A DNA stretch of 64,000 nucleotides from Mesorhizobium sp. M1E.F.Ca.ET.045.02.1.1. Lineage in GTDB: Bacteria; Pseudomonadota; Alphaproteobacteria; Rhizobiales; Rhizobiaceae. The translations under genes were made by a program, and so were the position numbers. Each line of letters starts with the position of its first letter. Position 1 is the stretch's first letter. The DNA lies in the NCBI RefSeq assembly GCF_003952485.1, contig NZ_CP034447.1:6586501-6650500 (forward strand), written 5' to 3'. The notes below the pieces were generated by a model. It was not told where the DNA came from. It made no database searches and saw nothing but the letters and a program-made list of their open reading frames with translations. Shown piece after piece: positions 46,891-56,861 of this stretch.

Positions 46891-48078
46891 ATGCCGGCGA
46901 GACTGGAGGTGGCGGATATCTTCCGCCGCCATGGCGAGGCGTATCGGCAGGCCCATGACGGCCATCTCGGGCGCGTCGAGCGCCGCACGATGAGCGCGAT
47001 CGAGCTATGCCGGACCGCCGAACTGGGCGGTCATGTCGAGGGCTGCCGCTCCTGCGGGTCGATTCGCGTGGCCTACAATTCCTGCCGCAACCGGCATTGC
47101 CCCAAGTGCCAGAGCCAGGCCTGCCGGGACTGGCTCGCCGCGCGGCAGGACGAGCTGCTGCCGGTGCCCTACTTCCATGTGGTGTTCACGCTGCCGGCCG
47201 AGGTCGCCGCGATCGCCTTCCACAACAAGACGGCGCTCTACACGATCCTGTTCAAGGCGGCGGCCGAGACGCTGCGCACGATCGCCGCCGATCCCAGACA
47301 TCTGGGCGCCGAGATCGGCCTCATCGCAGTGCTGCACAGCTGGGGCCAGACTCTCACCTACCATCCCCATCTGCATTGCATCGTGCCGGGCGGTGGCGTC
47401 TCGCCCGACGGCGCACGCTGGATCTCGTGCAGGCCGGGATTCTTTTTACCCGTGCGCGTGCTGTCGCGCCTGTTTCGCCGCCGCTTCCTGGAGGAACTGC
47501 GAGTGGCCCATGATGCGGGCCGGCTGGGCTTCTTCGGCGATCTCGCCCACCTGGCAAAGCCCGATGCCTTCGCCCGTTTGCTCGCCGAAGTCCGTCACCT
47601 CGAATGGGTCGTCTACGCCAAGCCGCCCTTCGGCGGCCCGCAACAGGTACTGGCTTATCTCGGCCGCTACACCCATCGCGTCGCCATCGCCAATTCCCGG
47701 CTGGTCAGCATGGCCGACGATCGCGTCGCGTTCCGCTGGCGGGATTATCGTCATGGCGGCAGGACGAAGGTCATGACGCTCGATGCCGATGAGTTCATCC
47801 GCCGCTTCCTCCTGCACACGCTGCCCGACGGCTTCCACCGCATCCGTCATTACGGCTTCCTCGCCAACGGTCATCGCGCCGCCAAGCTCGGCCTGTGCCG
47901 CCGACTGCTGGCCAGCCAACAGCAGAACAATCTCGAACCGAGTGCCGAAAGCGCCGCTGTCGCCGCCGGGCGCCTGGCGTTGACGCATCGCTGCCCATGC
48001 TGCGGAGGGGCGATGGTCACGCTCGCCACCTGGCGATGCGGGCAGGCGCCGACCCCCTTCTGGAATGACACCTCATGA
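46891..48078 (+). CDS. IS91-family rolling-circle transposase
   Basis: The 395-residue protein has an N-terminal zinc-binding domain (CRSCGSIRVAYNSCRNRHCP, CQSQACRDW), followed by the HUH motif YHPHLHCIVPGGG and the catalytic tyrosine region LAYLGRYTHRVAIAN. A C-terminal cysteine pair lies in HRCPCCGG. These match the Y2 transposases of the IS91/IS801 group. The frame is intact, so the element could be active. Confidence 0.93.
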   Translation: MPARLEVADIFRRHGEAYRQAHDGHLGRVERRTMSAIELCRTAELGGHVEGCRSCGSIRVAYNSCRNRHCPKCQSQACRDWLAARQDELLPVPYFHVVFTLPAEVAAIAFHNKTALYTILFKAAAETLRTIAADPRHLGAEIGLIAVLHSWGQTLTYHPHLHCIVPGGGVSPDGARWISCRPGFFLPVRVLSRLFRRRFLEELRVAHDAGRLGFFGDLAHLAKPDAFARLLAEVRHLEWVVYAKPPFGGPQQVLAYLGRYTHRVAIANSRLVSMADDRVAFRWRDYRHGGRTKVMTLDADEFIRRFLLHTLPDGFHRIRHYGFLANGHRAAKLGLCRRLLASQQQNNLEPSAESAAVAAGRLALTHRCPCCGGAMVTLATWRCGQAPTPFWNDTS

Positions 48079-48469
48079 TCACGCCGAGTGCGTCCACATC
48101 GTCTGGTTCGGCACCCGTCGCCTTGCGCGCCGGCACCCAGACCTTTGCCCCATCGCACAAAGCCGCAAGCAGCCAGACCAGCGGTAGAGGCCACTGCTAC
48201 CTGTCTGACGGTTCACGCCATCACGGTTTTGCCTTCCGCCATGCTCTCCATCGCCGTGGTCGAACCGCGAACGCCGTTCATCGGCCTGGCAAAGACAATC
48301 CCCACCGCTCCGCAGGGCTACAATCCCCATAGCGCCAGACCGACCCGCGGCTCCGTTCAATCCGGCTTGCAATGAGGTCCGACGTCGTGCCAAGCGGCTC
48401 CGTCGAGCCAACGGACCTCACAGAAGCCTCCAGATTCACCAAAGCTTGGCGATGTGATTCAAGCTTTTG
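48079..48469. other. 3' region of the IS91-type element, presumed oriIS
   Basis: A stem with TGAGGTCC (48373-48380) and GGACCTCA (48413-48420) encloses further G/C-rich dyads, as expected near an IS91 origin end. The last 10 bp (48460-48469) belong to the IS5-type element. No gene is supported here. Confidence 0.55.
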
Positions 48470-49221
48470 ATGGACCGATTCGTATTGACTGACGCCCAAT
48501 GGGCGAAGATGGAGCCGCATTGTCTGGGTAAAGCCAGCGATCCCGGACGCAGTGGCAATGACAACCGACTGTTCATCGAGGCAGTTCTGTGGATTGCGCG
48601 CACGGGCAGCCCGTGGCGCGATCTGCCTGCCCATTTCGGGAACTGGAGCACAGCGTTTCGTCGTTTCAGCGACTGGCGCAAGGCCGATGTATTCGTGAAG
48701 CTCTTCGAAGCCTGCTCGGACGAGCCGGATATGGAATACGCCATGATCGACGCCACCATCGTCAAGGTCCACCGCCACGGACAGGGCGCAAAAGGGGGAC
48801 TCAGAGCCAGGCCATAGGCCGCTCCAAAGGCGGCATGACCACCAAGATCCTCGCGCTGACCGATGCACTCGGCAACCTTGTGCGCTTCCATCTGATGCCG
48901 GGGCACCGCTTCGACACGGTCGGCGTCGAGCCGCTTCTGCAAGGCGTAGATTTCGGCGGGCTGATCGCCGACAAGGCCTTCGACAGTGATGCCATCGTTG
49001 CCGATCTCAACGAACGTGGCGCCAAGATTGTCATCTCCCAGCACCCGAGGCGCGCAAGGCCCTTGCCACTCGACCGCCAACTCTACACGTGGCGACACCT
49101 CATCGAGAACTTCTTTTGCAAGCTCAAGGAATTCAAGCGCATCGCCTTGCGTGCCGACAAAACCGACAACAGCTTCGCGGCAATGATCTATCTCGCCGCC
49201 GCCGTCATTAACTCTCGATGA
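48470..49221 (+). CDS. IS5-family (IS427 group) transposase, two frames
   Basis: The first frame (48470-48817, start MDRFVLTDAQWAKMEPHCLG) carries the N-terminal half, with IARTGSPWRDLPAHFGNWST. The second frame, shifted by -1, carries GRSKGGMTTKILALTDALGN, LIADKAFDSDAIVADLNERG, and the final TWRHLIENFFCKLKEFKRIA (the DDE glutamate region). The frames join near AAAAGGGGG at 48790-48798, a likely slippage site. This is normal for IS427-type elements rather than damage. The gene seems complete. Confidence 0.85.
48790..48798 (+). other. Probable programmed -1 frameshift site
   Basis: The run AAAAGGGGG lies where the two transposase frames overlap. A -1 slip here would fuse them, as is known for the IS427 group. 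Confidence 0.55.
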
Positions 49222-49234
49222 ATCCCCACAAGCC

Positions 49235-50392
49235 TTAGTGGAGACTGGGCAATCTGAGACGGGCCCATTCGCCGCGTGGAATCTCGGCGCCGACACGGAA
49301 GTTGAACGACAAGACCCTCGTCGCTTCGGCATCGACCTCGCACCGGAAGCCTAGGCGGTACCATGTGGTTGCCGTGCTGAAAGCGGCCTCCGGAGGGGCA
49401 AGAACATTGCCTACCTTCAGCGGAATGGACGGCAGCCATTTGGGAGAATAAGAGGCCTCCTGCAATTCCTGATTCAGAACGCTGCCGCAAAGGTTGGCAA
49501 CCCTCTGATCGCGAGGCACGCCGCTCATAGAGCTTGTGGCCAGCGCATCGCCGGTAGCGCCCTGCGAGTAGAGCTTTCGAACACCCGGAAGGCCCGAATA
49601 GATCGGCGATCCAGCAACGGCGGCGTTGGTGGAACTTGGCGTCCCGGCGCTCCTGCTTCGGGACTTCGAGACCCTTGCAGGCCTGAACTTCAGCGCATTT
49701 GCGGGTTTGGGCTTTGGCTTTTCGGCCGCGGCCGGAAGCTCGACCTTACCGTCGCTCTCAGCACCCAACGGCGTCGGCGCTACGGCTGTTTCAGCGGTTT
49801 GCGCTCCTGCCTCTTGTTTGTCCGCCTGCTGTTTATGTGTGTCCTGGTCTGCCTGCTTTTCATCACTCTGCGTGGGCTTGGCGTCCGTCGCGGCGGTTAC
49901 CGGCTTGTCGTCGGCCTTGCTTGGATCTGCCCGCTGATCGGCGTCTGCCGGCGCGGCAGATTGGTTCTGTGCAGGCTTGGGCACGGCAGGCGGCTTCGAA
50001 TCGTTATCCTTGGCCGGCGAGGGCGTGTTGTCTCGATCGCCGCCTCCTTCCAGGGATTTCCTCGGACCGGTATCCTTGTCGCCGTACTGAAAAACGGGCT
50101 TTAGCACCGCGATAGCTGGTGGCTTCGGCGGCTGCCTTTCCAGCGAAGGCGGTTTTTCAGCCTTCGGTTCCGGCGGCTTTTCGGCCTTTGGCTGCGGTGC
50201 GGGCGGAGGCTTCGGTTTCGGTTGCTCGGGCGGAGGCACAAGCGCGACATTGACCGGCTGTTCCTGGTCCGGCTGTTGGGCAGGCCTCGGCAGGCTGTAG
50301 ACCAGAAACGCTGCGATGAGCGCATGCAGGATCAGCGATGCGGGCAAGGCCCACGCCAAATTCCAACGCCGTTCCTCTGTCTCGCCCTTCAT
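49235..50392 (-). CDS. DUF930 envelope protein with proline-rich linker
   Basis: The 385-residue protein has an N-terminal membrane helix (WNLAWALPASLILHALIAAF) followed by a long Pro/Lys/Glu- and Ala/Gln-rich linker (about residues 40-230) similar in style to TonB. The C-terminal DUF930 domain (from about 265) has LCGSVLNQELQEASYSPKWL and a second cysteine in GFRCEVDAE, likely a disulphide pair in the periplasm. Function is unknown; a span from inner membrane through the periplasm is likely. Its stop codon TAA is built from the TA target duplication and the first base of the IS5-type element; before insertion it would have been TAG. Confidence 0.78.
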   Translation of the reverse strand: MKGETEERRWNLAWALPASLILHALIAAFLVYSLPRPAQQPDQEQPVNVALVPPPEQPKPKPPPAPQPKAEKPPEPKAEKPPSLERQPPKPPAIAVLKPVFQYGDKDTGPRKSLEGGGDRDNTPSPAKDNDSKPPAVPKPAQNQSAAPADADQRADPSKADDKPVTAATDAKPTQSDEKQADQDTHKQQADKQEAGAQTAETAVAPTPLGAESDGKVELPAAAEKPKPKPANALKFRPARVSKSRSRSAGTPSSTNAAVAGSPIYSGLPGVRKLYSQGATGDALATSSMSGVPRDQRVANLCGSVLNQELQEASYSPKWLPSIPLKVGNVLAPPEAAFSTATTWYRLGFRCEVDAEATRVLSFNFRVGAEIPRGEWARLRLPSLH

Positions 50393-50498
50393 CCCGATCG
50401 ATGTGGAACGAAATGGCGGCGGCTTCAAGCACAGGCATAGGATCGGAGCGAACCAGTACCTTCTCACAGTGATAAGACGCGGGCCGCATTGTGCGACG

Positions 50499-50909
50499 CT
50501 AGCTTCTGACGGCCTCGTCAATGACCGCTATCGCGTCGACCTCTATGAGGTAGCCTGGGGACATTATCGCTACCCCGACCACCACATTCGCTGGCTTGTG
50601 ATCTCCAAACAGCGAAATCTGCGCTTCTTCGATGATTGGAACGTGCTCATCGCGCTTGTAATCGACAATGTAGATTGTGATCTTGCAAACTTGCTCAGGC
50701 CGTGCATCTGCCGCACTGAGCGCTCGGCCGAGATTGCTGAAGGCCAGGCGCGCTTGCGCCGCAAAGTCACCATGCCCAACGAGCTTGCCGTGTATGTCTT
50801 CGGGCTGCTGACCTGAGACGAATACCAGCTTGGATCCCTTCGCGACGACGACCTGTGTGTACATCTCTGGAACTGGCAGACCATCTGGGTTGATGAGTTC
50901 GAGCGCCAT
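50499..50909 (-). CDS. RidA/YjgF-family protein
   Basis: The 136-residue protein matches the Rid superfamily (LVFVSGQQPEDIHGKLVGHG, FAAQARLAFSNLGRALSAAD, EVDAIAVIDEAV). Archetypal RidA has a conserved arginine (PxRxAxxxxxLP) near the C-terminus; here the segment reads DHKPANVVVGVAIMSPGYLI, with Lys-Pro-Ala at that site, so it belongs to another Rid subfamily. It may deaminate imines or enamines or have another role. A GGAG ribosome site precedes the ATG at 50909. No regulator or partner gene is beside it. Confidence 0.85.
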   Translation of the reverse strand: MALELINPDGLPVPEMYTQVVVAKGSKLVFVSGQQPEDIHGKLVGHGDFAAQARLAFSNLGRALSAADARPEQVCKITIYIVDYKRDEHVPIIEEAQISLFGDHKPANVVVGVAIMSPGYLIEVDAIAVIDEAVRS

Positions 50910-51276
50910 TGAATAGTCTCCTGCTTCGTTCGACTGAAATCGACATTGGTGATCACCGCGTCGCTGGCACACAGGACGATGGCAAAGCGCCGGCGCTGGT
51001 GCGTGGCGATGCAGCGCCGCATGAGGCATCGATGATCCGGGGGTCGAAGGGCGGAATCTCGCCCATGACAAGCCGGTCGTCAACACGGGGAATGCGCCGC
51101 TGGCTGCTCGGTAGAAGGACCTGATGGCAACGTGCCATTTGGATGAGCACCGGACGCGCAGGAACCCGCCATTTGCAGGCCGCATCACCTGAATATCGCA
51201 ACGCCTTGGAGCAAGCCGACTTGCCACGAGGCCCCGCGCCGCGATATCCCGAGCAACCTCCTCTGTTTCCGGCCCC
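50910..51276. other. Intergenic region, possible decayed coding sequence
   Basis: The 367-bp stretch keeps codon-like composition, and short frames on the minus strand (for example VDDRLVMGEIPPFDPRIIDA in one, ARDIAARGLVASRL in another) look protein-like but are broken. It may be the remains of a gene. I see no intact gene or motif. Confidence 0.4.
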
Positions 51277-51861
51277 ATGCTCAAGAACGCATTCCTCACG
51301 CTGCTTTCGCTTGCCATAGCCATCGGGCTGGGCGGCGGCAGCGTCTGGTACGCGCTCAACGCGCAGGACGGCGTGGGCGCGATCCGCATCGGCCGATGGA
51401 CCGCCTTTCCCGAAATCGGCACCCAGGCGGCCGATCCCTATTCGAAGGCGCGCGTGGCGCGCGAGGGTGTGCTGGCGCTCGGCCGGGCGGAGGGGCTCTC
51501 CTTCGTCGCCGAGCGCGACGAGGCCGGCGAGCCGCTGAAACGGGAATGCGCCTACACGATCGAAGGTGGCTATCCGACGGCCCGGTTCTGGACGCTTTAC
51601 GCCGCAGACCGGTCGCTCGGCGTCATCGACACCGGCAAGCCAAGGCAGGCAGCGCTCCAATCCTACGAGGTGCTGCGCCAGCCCGACAATTCGGTCGTCA
51701 TCTCCGTCGGCGACCGCCCTGCCCCCGGCAACTGGCTGCTCATCAACGGCTTCGGCAAGATGTATTTCGTGCTGACCTTCTACGACACGCCGATCGCCTC
51801 GAGCACCGGGCTTTCCGACGTGACGCTGCCGCGCATCCTGAAGGCAGGCTGCCATGCGTAG
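51277..51861 (+). CDS. DUF1214 membrane-anchored protein
   Basis: The 194-residue protein has an N-terminal helix (MLKNAFLTLLSLAIAIGLGG) and a DUF1214 domain: ADPYSKARVAREGVLALGRA, then CAYTIEGGYPTARFWTLYAA and WLLINGFGKMYFVLTFYDTP. DUF1214 is usually fused to DUF1254 in larger proteins. Here the two domains are separate, overlapping genes. Function is unknown. The stop overlaps the next start by 8 bp, so the two genes are co-translated. Confidence 0.85.
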   Translation: MLKNAFLTLLSLAIAIGLGGGSVWYALNAQDGVGAIRIGRWTAFPEIGTQAADPYSKARVAREGVLALGRAEGLSFVAERDEAGEPLKRECAYTIEGGYPTARFWTLYAADRSLGVIDTGKPRQAALQSYEVLRQPDNSVVISVGDRPAPGNWLLINGFGKMYFVLTFYDTPIASSTGLSDVTLPRILKAGCHA

Positions 51862-52402
51862 GCTGCTGCACGCGCTCATCCTCGGCCTGCTCGGCGCCGG
51901 CATCGTGCATATCGTGGTGCTGTTCCTGGTGCCTGAATTTTCCGAGCGCGATGCCTGGTCGCGGCTGGCGATGACCTCCGACCTCTACAGGATGACGCGC
52001 CTGGACGCCGAAGCCGGCGGCGCGCCGGTGGTGAAGTCGGTCGACCCGATGTTCTACGCCGCCGCCTGCCGCTTCGATCTCGCCGACGGGCTGGTGCGGA
52101 TCAAGGCGCCGGGCGACGTGCCGTTCTGGTCGGCCTCGGTCTATGACCGCAGCGGCCACAACATCTATTCCTTCAACGACCACAACGCGAACAGCGAGAA
52201 GCTCGATGCCGTGGTGCTGACGCCGGCGCAGATGATCGACGTGCGGCGCGATCTTCCGGAGGAATTGCAGGGCGCGATCTTCGTCGAGGCGCCGATCGAG
52301 GAAGGCATCTTCGTCGTCCGCGCCTTCGTGCCGGACGAGAGCTGGAAGCCGATCGTGTCACGCTTTCTCGAGCAGAGCGCCTGCGAGCTGCAGGACTACT
52401 GA
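51854..52402 (+). CDS. DUF1254 membrane-anchored protein
   Basis: The 182-residue protein has an N-terminal membrane helix (LLHALILGLLGAGIVHIVVL) and a DUF1254 domain: DPMFYAAACRFDLADGLVRI and PFWSASVYDRSGHNIYSFND, ending in cysteine-containing LEQSACELQDY. It starts 8 bp before the end of the DUF1214 gene. The pair probably forms a periplasm-facing complex at the inner membrane. No function is known. Confidence 0.85.
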   Translation: MRRLLHALILGLLGAGIVHIVVLFLVPEFSERDAWSRLAMTSDLYRMTRLDAEAGGAPVVKSVDPMFYAAACRFDLADGLVRIKAPGDVPFWSASVYDRSGHNIYSFNDHNANSEKLDAVVLTPAQMIDVRRDLPEELQGAIFVEAPIEEGIFVVRAFVPDESWKPIVSRFLEQSACELQDY

Positions 52403-52415
52403 GAAACCAAACAGA

Positions 52416-52604
52416 TCAGTGGTGCGGGGCCGTGGGCCGCGGCGAACCCGGCTTGTCCGGGCCGTCCGGACGCGCCGCGCCGATCTGCGGCTGCTGTTCG
52501 TAGCGGACGCCGGGGAAGATGATGACTGCCGCCGCCGTATCGGTAGCGTGATTTACTCGATTGACCGGTGCCGTTCTCGGCACAAAAGACAGGACCATGC
52601 CCAT
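52416..52604 (-). CDS. Small conserved rhizobial-type protein
   Basis: The 62-residue ORF starts MGMVLSFVPRTAPVNR and holds the segment AAVIIFPGVRYEQQ, which I recall as a conserved motif in small rhizobial proteins. The C-terminus is Pro/Gly-rich and probably disordered. A GAGAGGAA ribosome site lies 12 bp upstream. Function is unknown. Confidence 0.6.
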   Translation of the reverse strand: MGMVLSFVPRTAPVNRVNHATDTAAAVIIFPGVRYEQQPQIGAARPDGPDKPGSPRPTAPHH

Positions 52605-52677
52605 GGTTCGCGCATTCCTCTCGGTTTGACCGGAGCACAACGCAACGCCTCCAAAGTCGATTAAGGCGGGCAGAGGG

Positions 52678-52693
52678 TTAACGGAGCGCTAAC
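52678..52693. promoter_or_regulatory. CtrA-box-like motif
   Basis: TTAA, seven bases, then CTAAC differs from the CtrA consensus TTAA-N7-TTAAC by one base. It lies about 100 bp upstream of the DUF2336 gene. This is a motif match only. Confidence 0.35.
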
Positions 52694-52791
52694 GGATCGC
52701 GGCTAATTTGATCTTTGTTCCCTGGAGACGCGAAACCGGCCCGGCCGGATCGAGCGGGCCAGGTCTGTGTCGAGTATCGGGCGTATCCTCC

Positions 52792-53799
52792 GTGTCATCT
52801 TCGGATTTCAGGCATATCGCTATCCGGACCGAAGCGGGAAAAGCTGAAAGGCTGTTCCGCGCCGCGGTGTCGGCCTTCTGCTCGCTGACGCGCCCGTCGC
52901 GCCGCGAGATCGCCCAGCTTGAGGATCTGACCCTGCCGCTGTTCGACGAGGTGTCGGTCGAATCGCGCCGCTACGTCGCCGCCGCCCTTTCCGAATGCGA
53001 GTATGCGCCGGCCGCGCTGGTGCGGCGGCTGGCCGAGGAGCCGGTCGAGATCGCGGCGCCGCTGCTCACCCGCTCGAACGCGCTGAGCGACATCGACCTG
53101 ATCGCGCTGATCGGCCGCCACGGCCTGCCGCACGCGCGCGCGATCGCGCGCCGCAAGGAGCTCAATTCGACCATCGCCGACCTGATCCGCGCGCTGGAGA
53201 AGCCGACGCTGGTCAAGACGCGGCCACCGGAGACGGTCACGAAGCTCGCGCCGGTGAAGTCGGCGGCGATCGATGCCGCCGAAGACAAACGCCCGTCTGC
53301 CGGCGAAGCCGAGGAGAATGCGCGGCGCCGCCTGCGCTCTATGATGCGCCCCGCCGGCGAGAACGCCGCTATCAACACCTTCCTCGGCCAGCCGGCATAT
53401 GTGAAGCTGCGCGAGACGGCGCTGACCGGCAACGCCGCCTTCTTCCAGACAGCGCTCGCCGATGCGCTCGACATCGATTTCGCCACGGCCCGCTCGGTGA
53501 CCGATCAGTCGAGCCACGGTGCGCTGCTTGCAGCGCTCAAGGCGCTCGATCTCAGCGAGGACAGGGCCTTCCTGATCGCGGTCGCCGTCTATCCTGGCGA
53601 GTTCCCGCATCCGCAGGCGATCCGGCTGTTCCTCGACCGCTATCGGCTGCTGCATCGCGAGGCGGCGCTCGACAAGGTCCGGGCCTGGAAGGCCGAAACC
53701 CTGTCACGCGCGATCCGCGGCAATGCCTCCGAGACGACAAGCGGCGAGCGTCAGGCGTCGAACAGCGACGGAAAGGCCGCCAGCCTCAAGGCGTCCTGA
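52792..53799 (+). CDS. DUF2336 protein
   Basis: The 335-residue cytoplasmic protein is alpha-helical with HEAT-like repeats (FDEVSVESRRYVAAALSECE, LVRRLAEEPVEIAAPLLTRS, LSDIDLIALIGRHGLPHARA), as in the DUF2336 family of alphaproteobacteria. The family is sometimes linked to motility or cell-cycle regulons; its role is unknown. Start is uncertain: the GTG at 52792 is the most family-like, but the frame is open to a TTG at 52708. A CtrA-like motif lies upstream. Confidence 0.75.
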   Translation: MSSSDFRHIAIRTEAGKAERLFRAAVSAFCSLTRPSRREIAQLEDLTLPLFDEVSVESRRYVAAALSECEYAPAALVRRLAEEPVEIAAPLLTRSNALSDIDLIALIGRHGLPHARAIARRKELNSTIADLIRALEKPTLVKTRPPETVTKLAPVKSAAIDAAEDKRPSAGEAEENARRRLRSMMRPAGENAAINTFLGQPAYVKLRETALTGNAAFFQTALADALDIDFATARSVTDQSSHGALLAALKALDLSEDRAFLIAVAVYPGEFPHPQAIRLFLDRYRLLHREAALDKVRAWKAETLSRAIRGNASETTSGERQASNSDGKAASLKAS

Positions 53800-53812
53800 G
53801 CTTCGAACCGAC

Positions 53813-54160
53813 CTACTCCGTCTTCACGGAGACAAGCTCTTCGACCGGAACGGAGCCGGCCTCGATCTCGACCACCCAGATATCCGGATCGAATCTCTTT
53901 TCCTTCTCGAGCCGCACATCGAATGCCGAGGCATCATCGCTGGAAGCGAGCAAGGTGAAGAAGCGCTCATCGGGCTTGGCCGAATCATAGCTCGTCTGCG
54001 GCGCCGGGCCGTAGAGAGCGACCTCACCCAGCCGGCCGCGCGACAACACGAAGACGGCGCCCGCCTCCATCGCCCCGCGCTTGACCACGGCGGCAAAACC
54101 GCCGGCGGCGAAGACGCGGCGAAGCAAAGCCGATACCCAAAGATCGGTGGTTACGCGCAT
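53813..54160 (-). CDS. DUF1491 protein
   Basis: The 115-residue protein matches DUF1491 (MRVTTDLWVSALLRRVFAAG, then KRGAMEAGAVFVLSRGRLG and RFDPDIWVVEIEA). It is soluble and small, with no signal peptide. The family is largely alphaproteobacterial and uncharacterised. It is convergent with the DUF2336 gene, 13 bp apart. Confidence 0.85.
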   Translation of the reverse strand: MRVTTDLWVSALLRRVFAAGGFAAVVKRGAMEAGAVFVLSRGRLGEVALYGPAPQTSYDSAKPDERFFTLLASSDDASAFDVRLEKEKRFDPDIWVVEIEAGSVPVEELVSVKTE

Positions 54161-54229
54161 GGCGGGATTCCGGATGGCATGCGCGGTTCCTTACAGCATC
54201 GGCAGAGGAACCGGAACGGCTTGCGCCTC

Positions 54230-54986
54230 TCAGTTCGTCAGGCCGATCTCGCGCATCTTGACGTAGACCGCTTCGTCCGGCTCGCCGGTTTCGGGCAAGC
54301 CGAACAACGCCTGGAACTCCTTGATCGCGGCCTTGGTGCGGGCGCCGACCTTGCCATCGAGCTGCATGTCGTCATTGCCGAAGGCCTTGAGGCCGGCCTG
54401 GATCTTGACGATGCGGGCGTCGGGCGCTTGCGTCGCGCCATCGGCGGGCGCCGAGACCGGAATTGGAGCCGGCGCAGCCGGTGGAGCGGCAGTTGCCGGC
54501 CGCGGCGCCGGATGCGGGATGGCTGCGGTCGTCTGCCGGGCGCCGAGCTGATCGAGCAGCGCGCCGTCGATCTCTCCCGATCCGGGCAAGCCGACCTTGA
54601 GCTGATAGGCCTGGATGGCCTTGCGCGTGGCGGGCCCGGTGAGGCCGTCGACGGTACCGTCGTAGAAGTTGAGGTCCTTCAATATGCCTTGCACCTGCTG
54701 GACGACCGGGTCGGGCTTGACGGCCGGCTGCGCCGGCGCCTGCCGCACGATGTTGATGGTGGTCTCCGGTTCGTCGGAGACGGCGTTCGGGAAATTCTCG
54801 ATGCTCCTGGTGGCGAAGAAGGCGCCCGTGTGCGGAAAAGGCTGATACCAGAGCGCGTTGGCCGAGACGTAGAACAGGGTCACCAGGAAGGCGGTCGAGC
54901 CGCCGACCAGAACGGGATTGCGCGAGATCACCTGGCCAAGCGCCACAGCGCCCTCGGCAAGGACGCCGCGCTCGGGTTCGACCACC

Positions 54987-55012
<26 letters not shown>
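54230..55012 (-). CDS. Membrane-anchored peptidoglycan-binding protein
   Basis: The 260-residue protein has one membrane helix (about 30-52: NPVLVGGSTAFLVTLFYVSA) and two PG_binding_1 domains, one near residues 105-150 (VQGILKDLNFYDGTVDGLTG, PATRKAIQAYQLK) and one near the C-terminus (IQAGLKAFGNDDMQLDGKVG, ARTKAAIKEFQALFGLPETG), joined by a Pro/Ala-rich linker. It probably links the inner membrane to peptidoglycan. The gene starts 26 bp inside the 3' end of the upstream kinase gene, so the two are probably coupled. Confidence 0.85.

Positions 55013-56861
<1,849 letters not shown>

Larger units (their letters stand above)
45911..48459 (+). mobile_element. IS91-family element with associated tyrosine recombinase
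   Basis: The element is about 2.55 kb, carries a recombinase gene and a rolling-circle transposase gene, and has no terminal inverted repeats, as usual for IS91. It is followed directly by CAAG (48460-48463), a known IS91-family target tetramer at the replication-origin end. GATT occurs at both junctions, so the ends may shift by up to 4 bp. Its insertion disrupts the left part of an IS5-type element. Confidence 0.8.
45896..49235 (+). mobile_element. IS5/IS427-type insertion sequence split by an IS91-family element
   Basis: The left end AGGCCTGTGGGGATT (45896-45910) and the right end, whose reverse complement is AGGCTTGTGGGGATTCA (49219-49235), are terminal inverted repeats. A TA target duplication flanks them (45894-45895 and 49236-49237). 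Removing the IS91-family element leaves about 790 bp with the left end reading GGGGATTCA as on the right. The element carries a two-frame transposase at 48470-49221. Confidence 0.85.

Noticed and set aside
48470..49221. IS5-type transposase as a pseudogene by frameshift
   Set aside because: The break lies at an AAAAGGGGG run with a -1 shift and overlapping frames, the normal programmed arrangement in the IS427 group.
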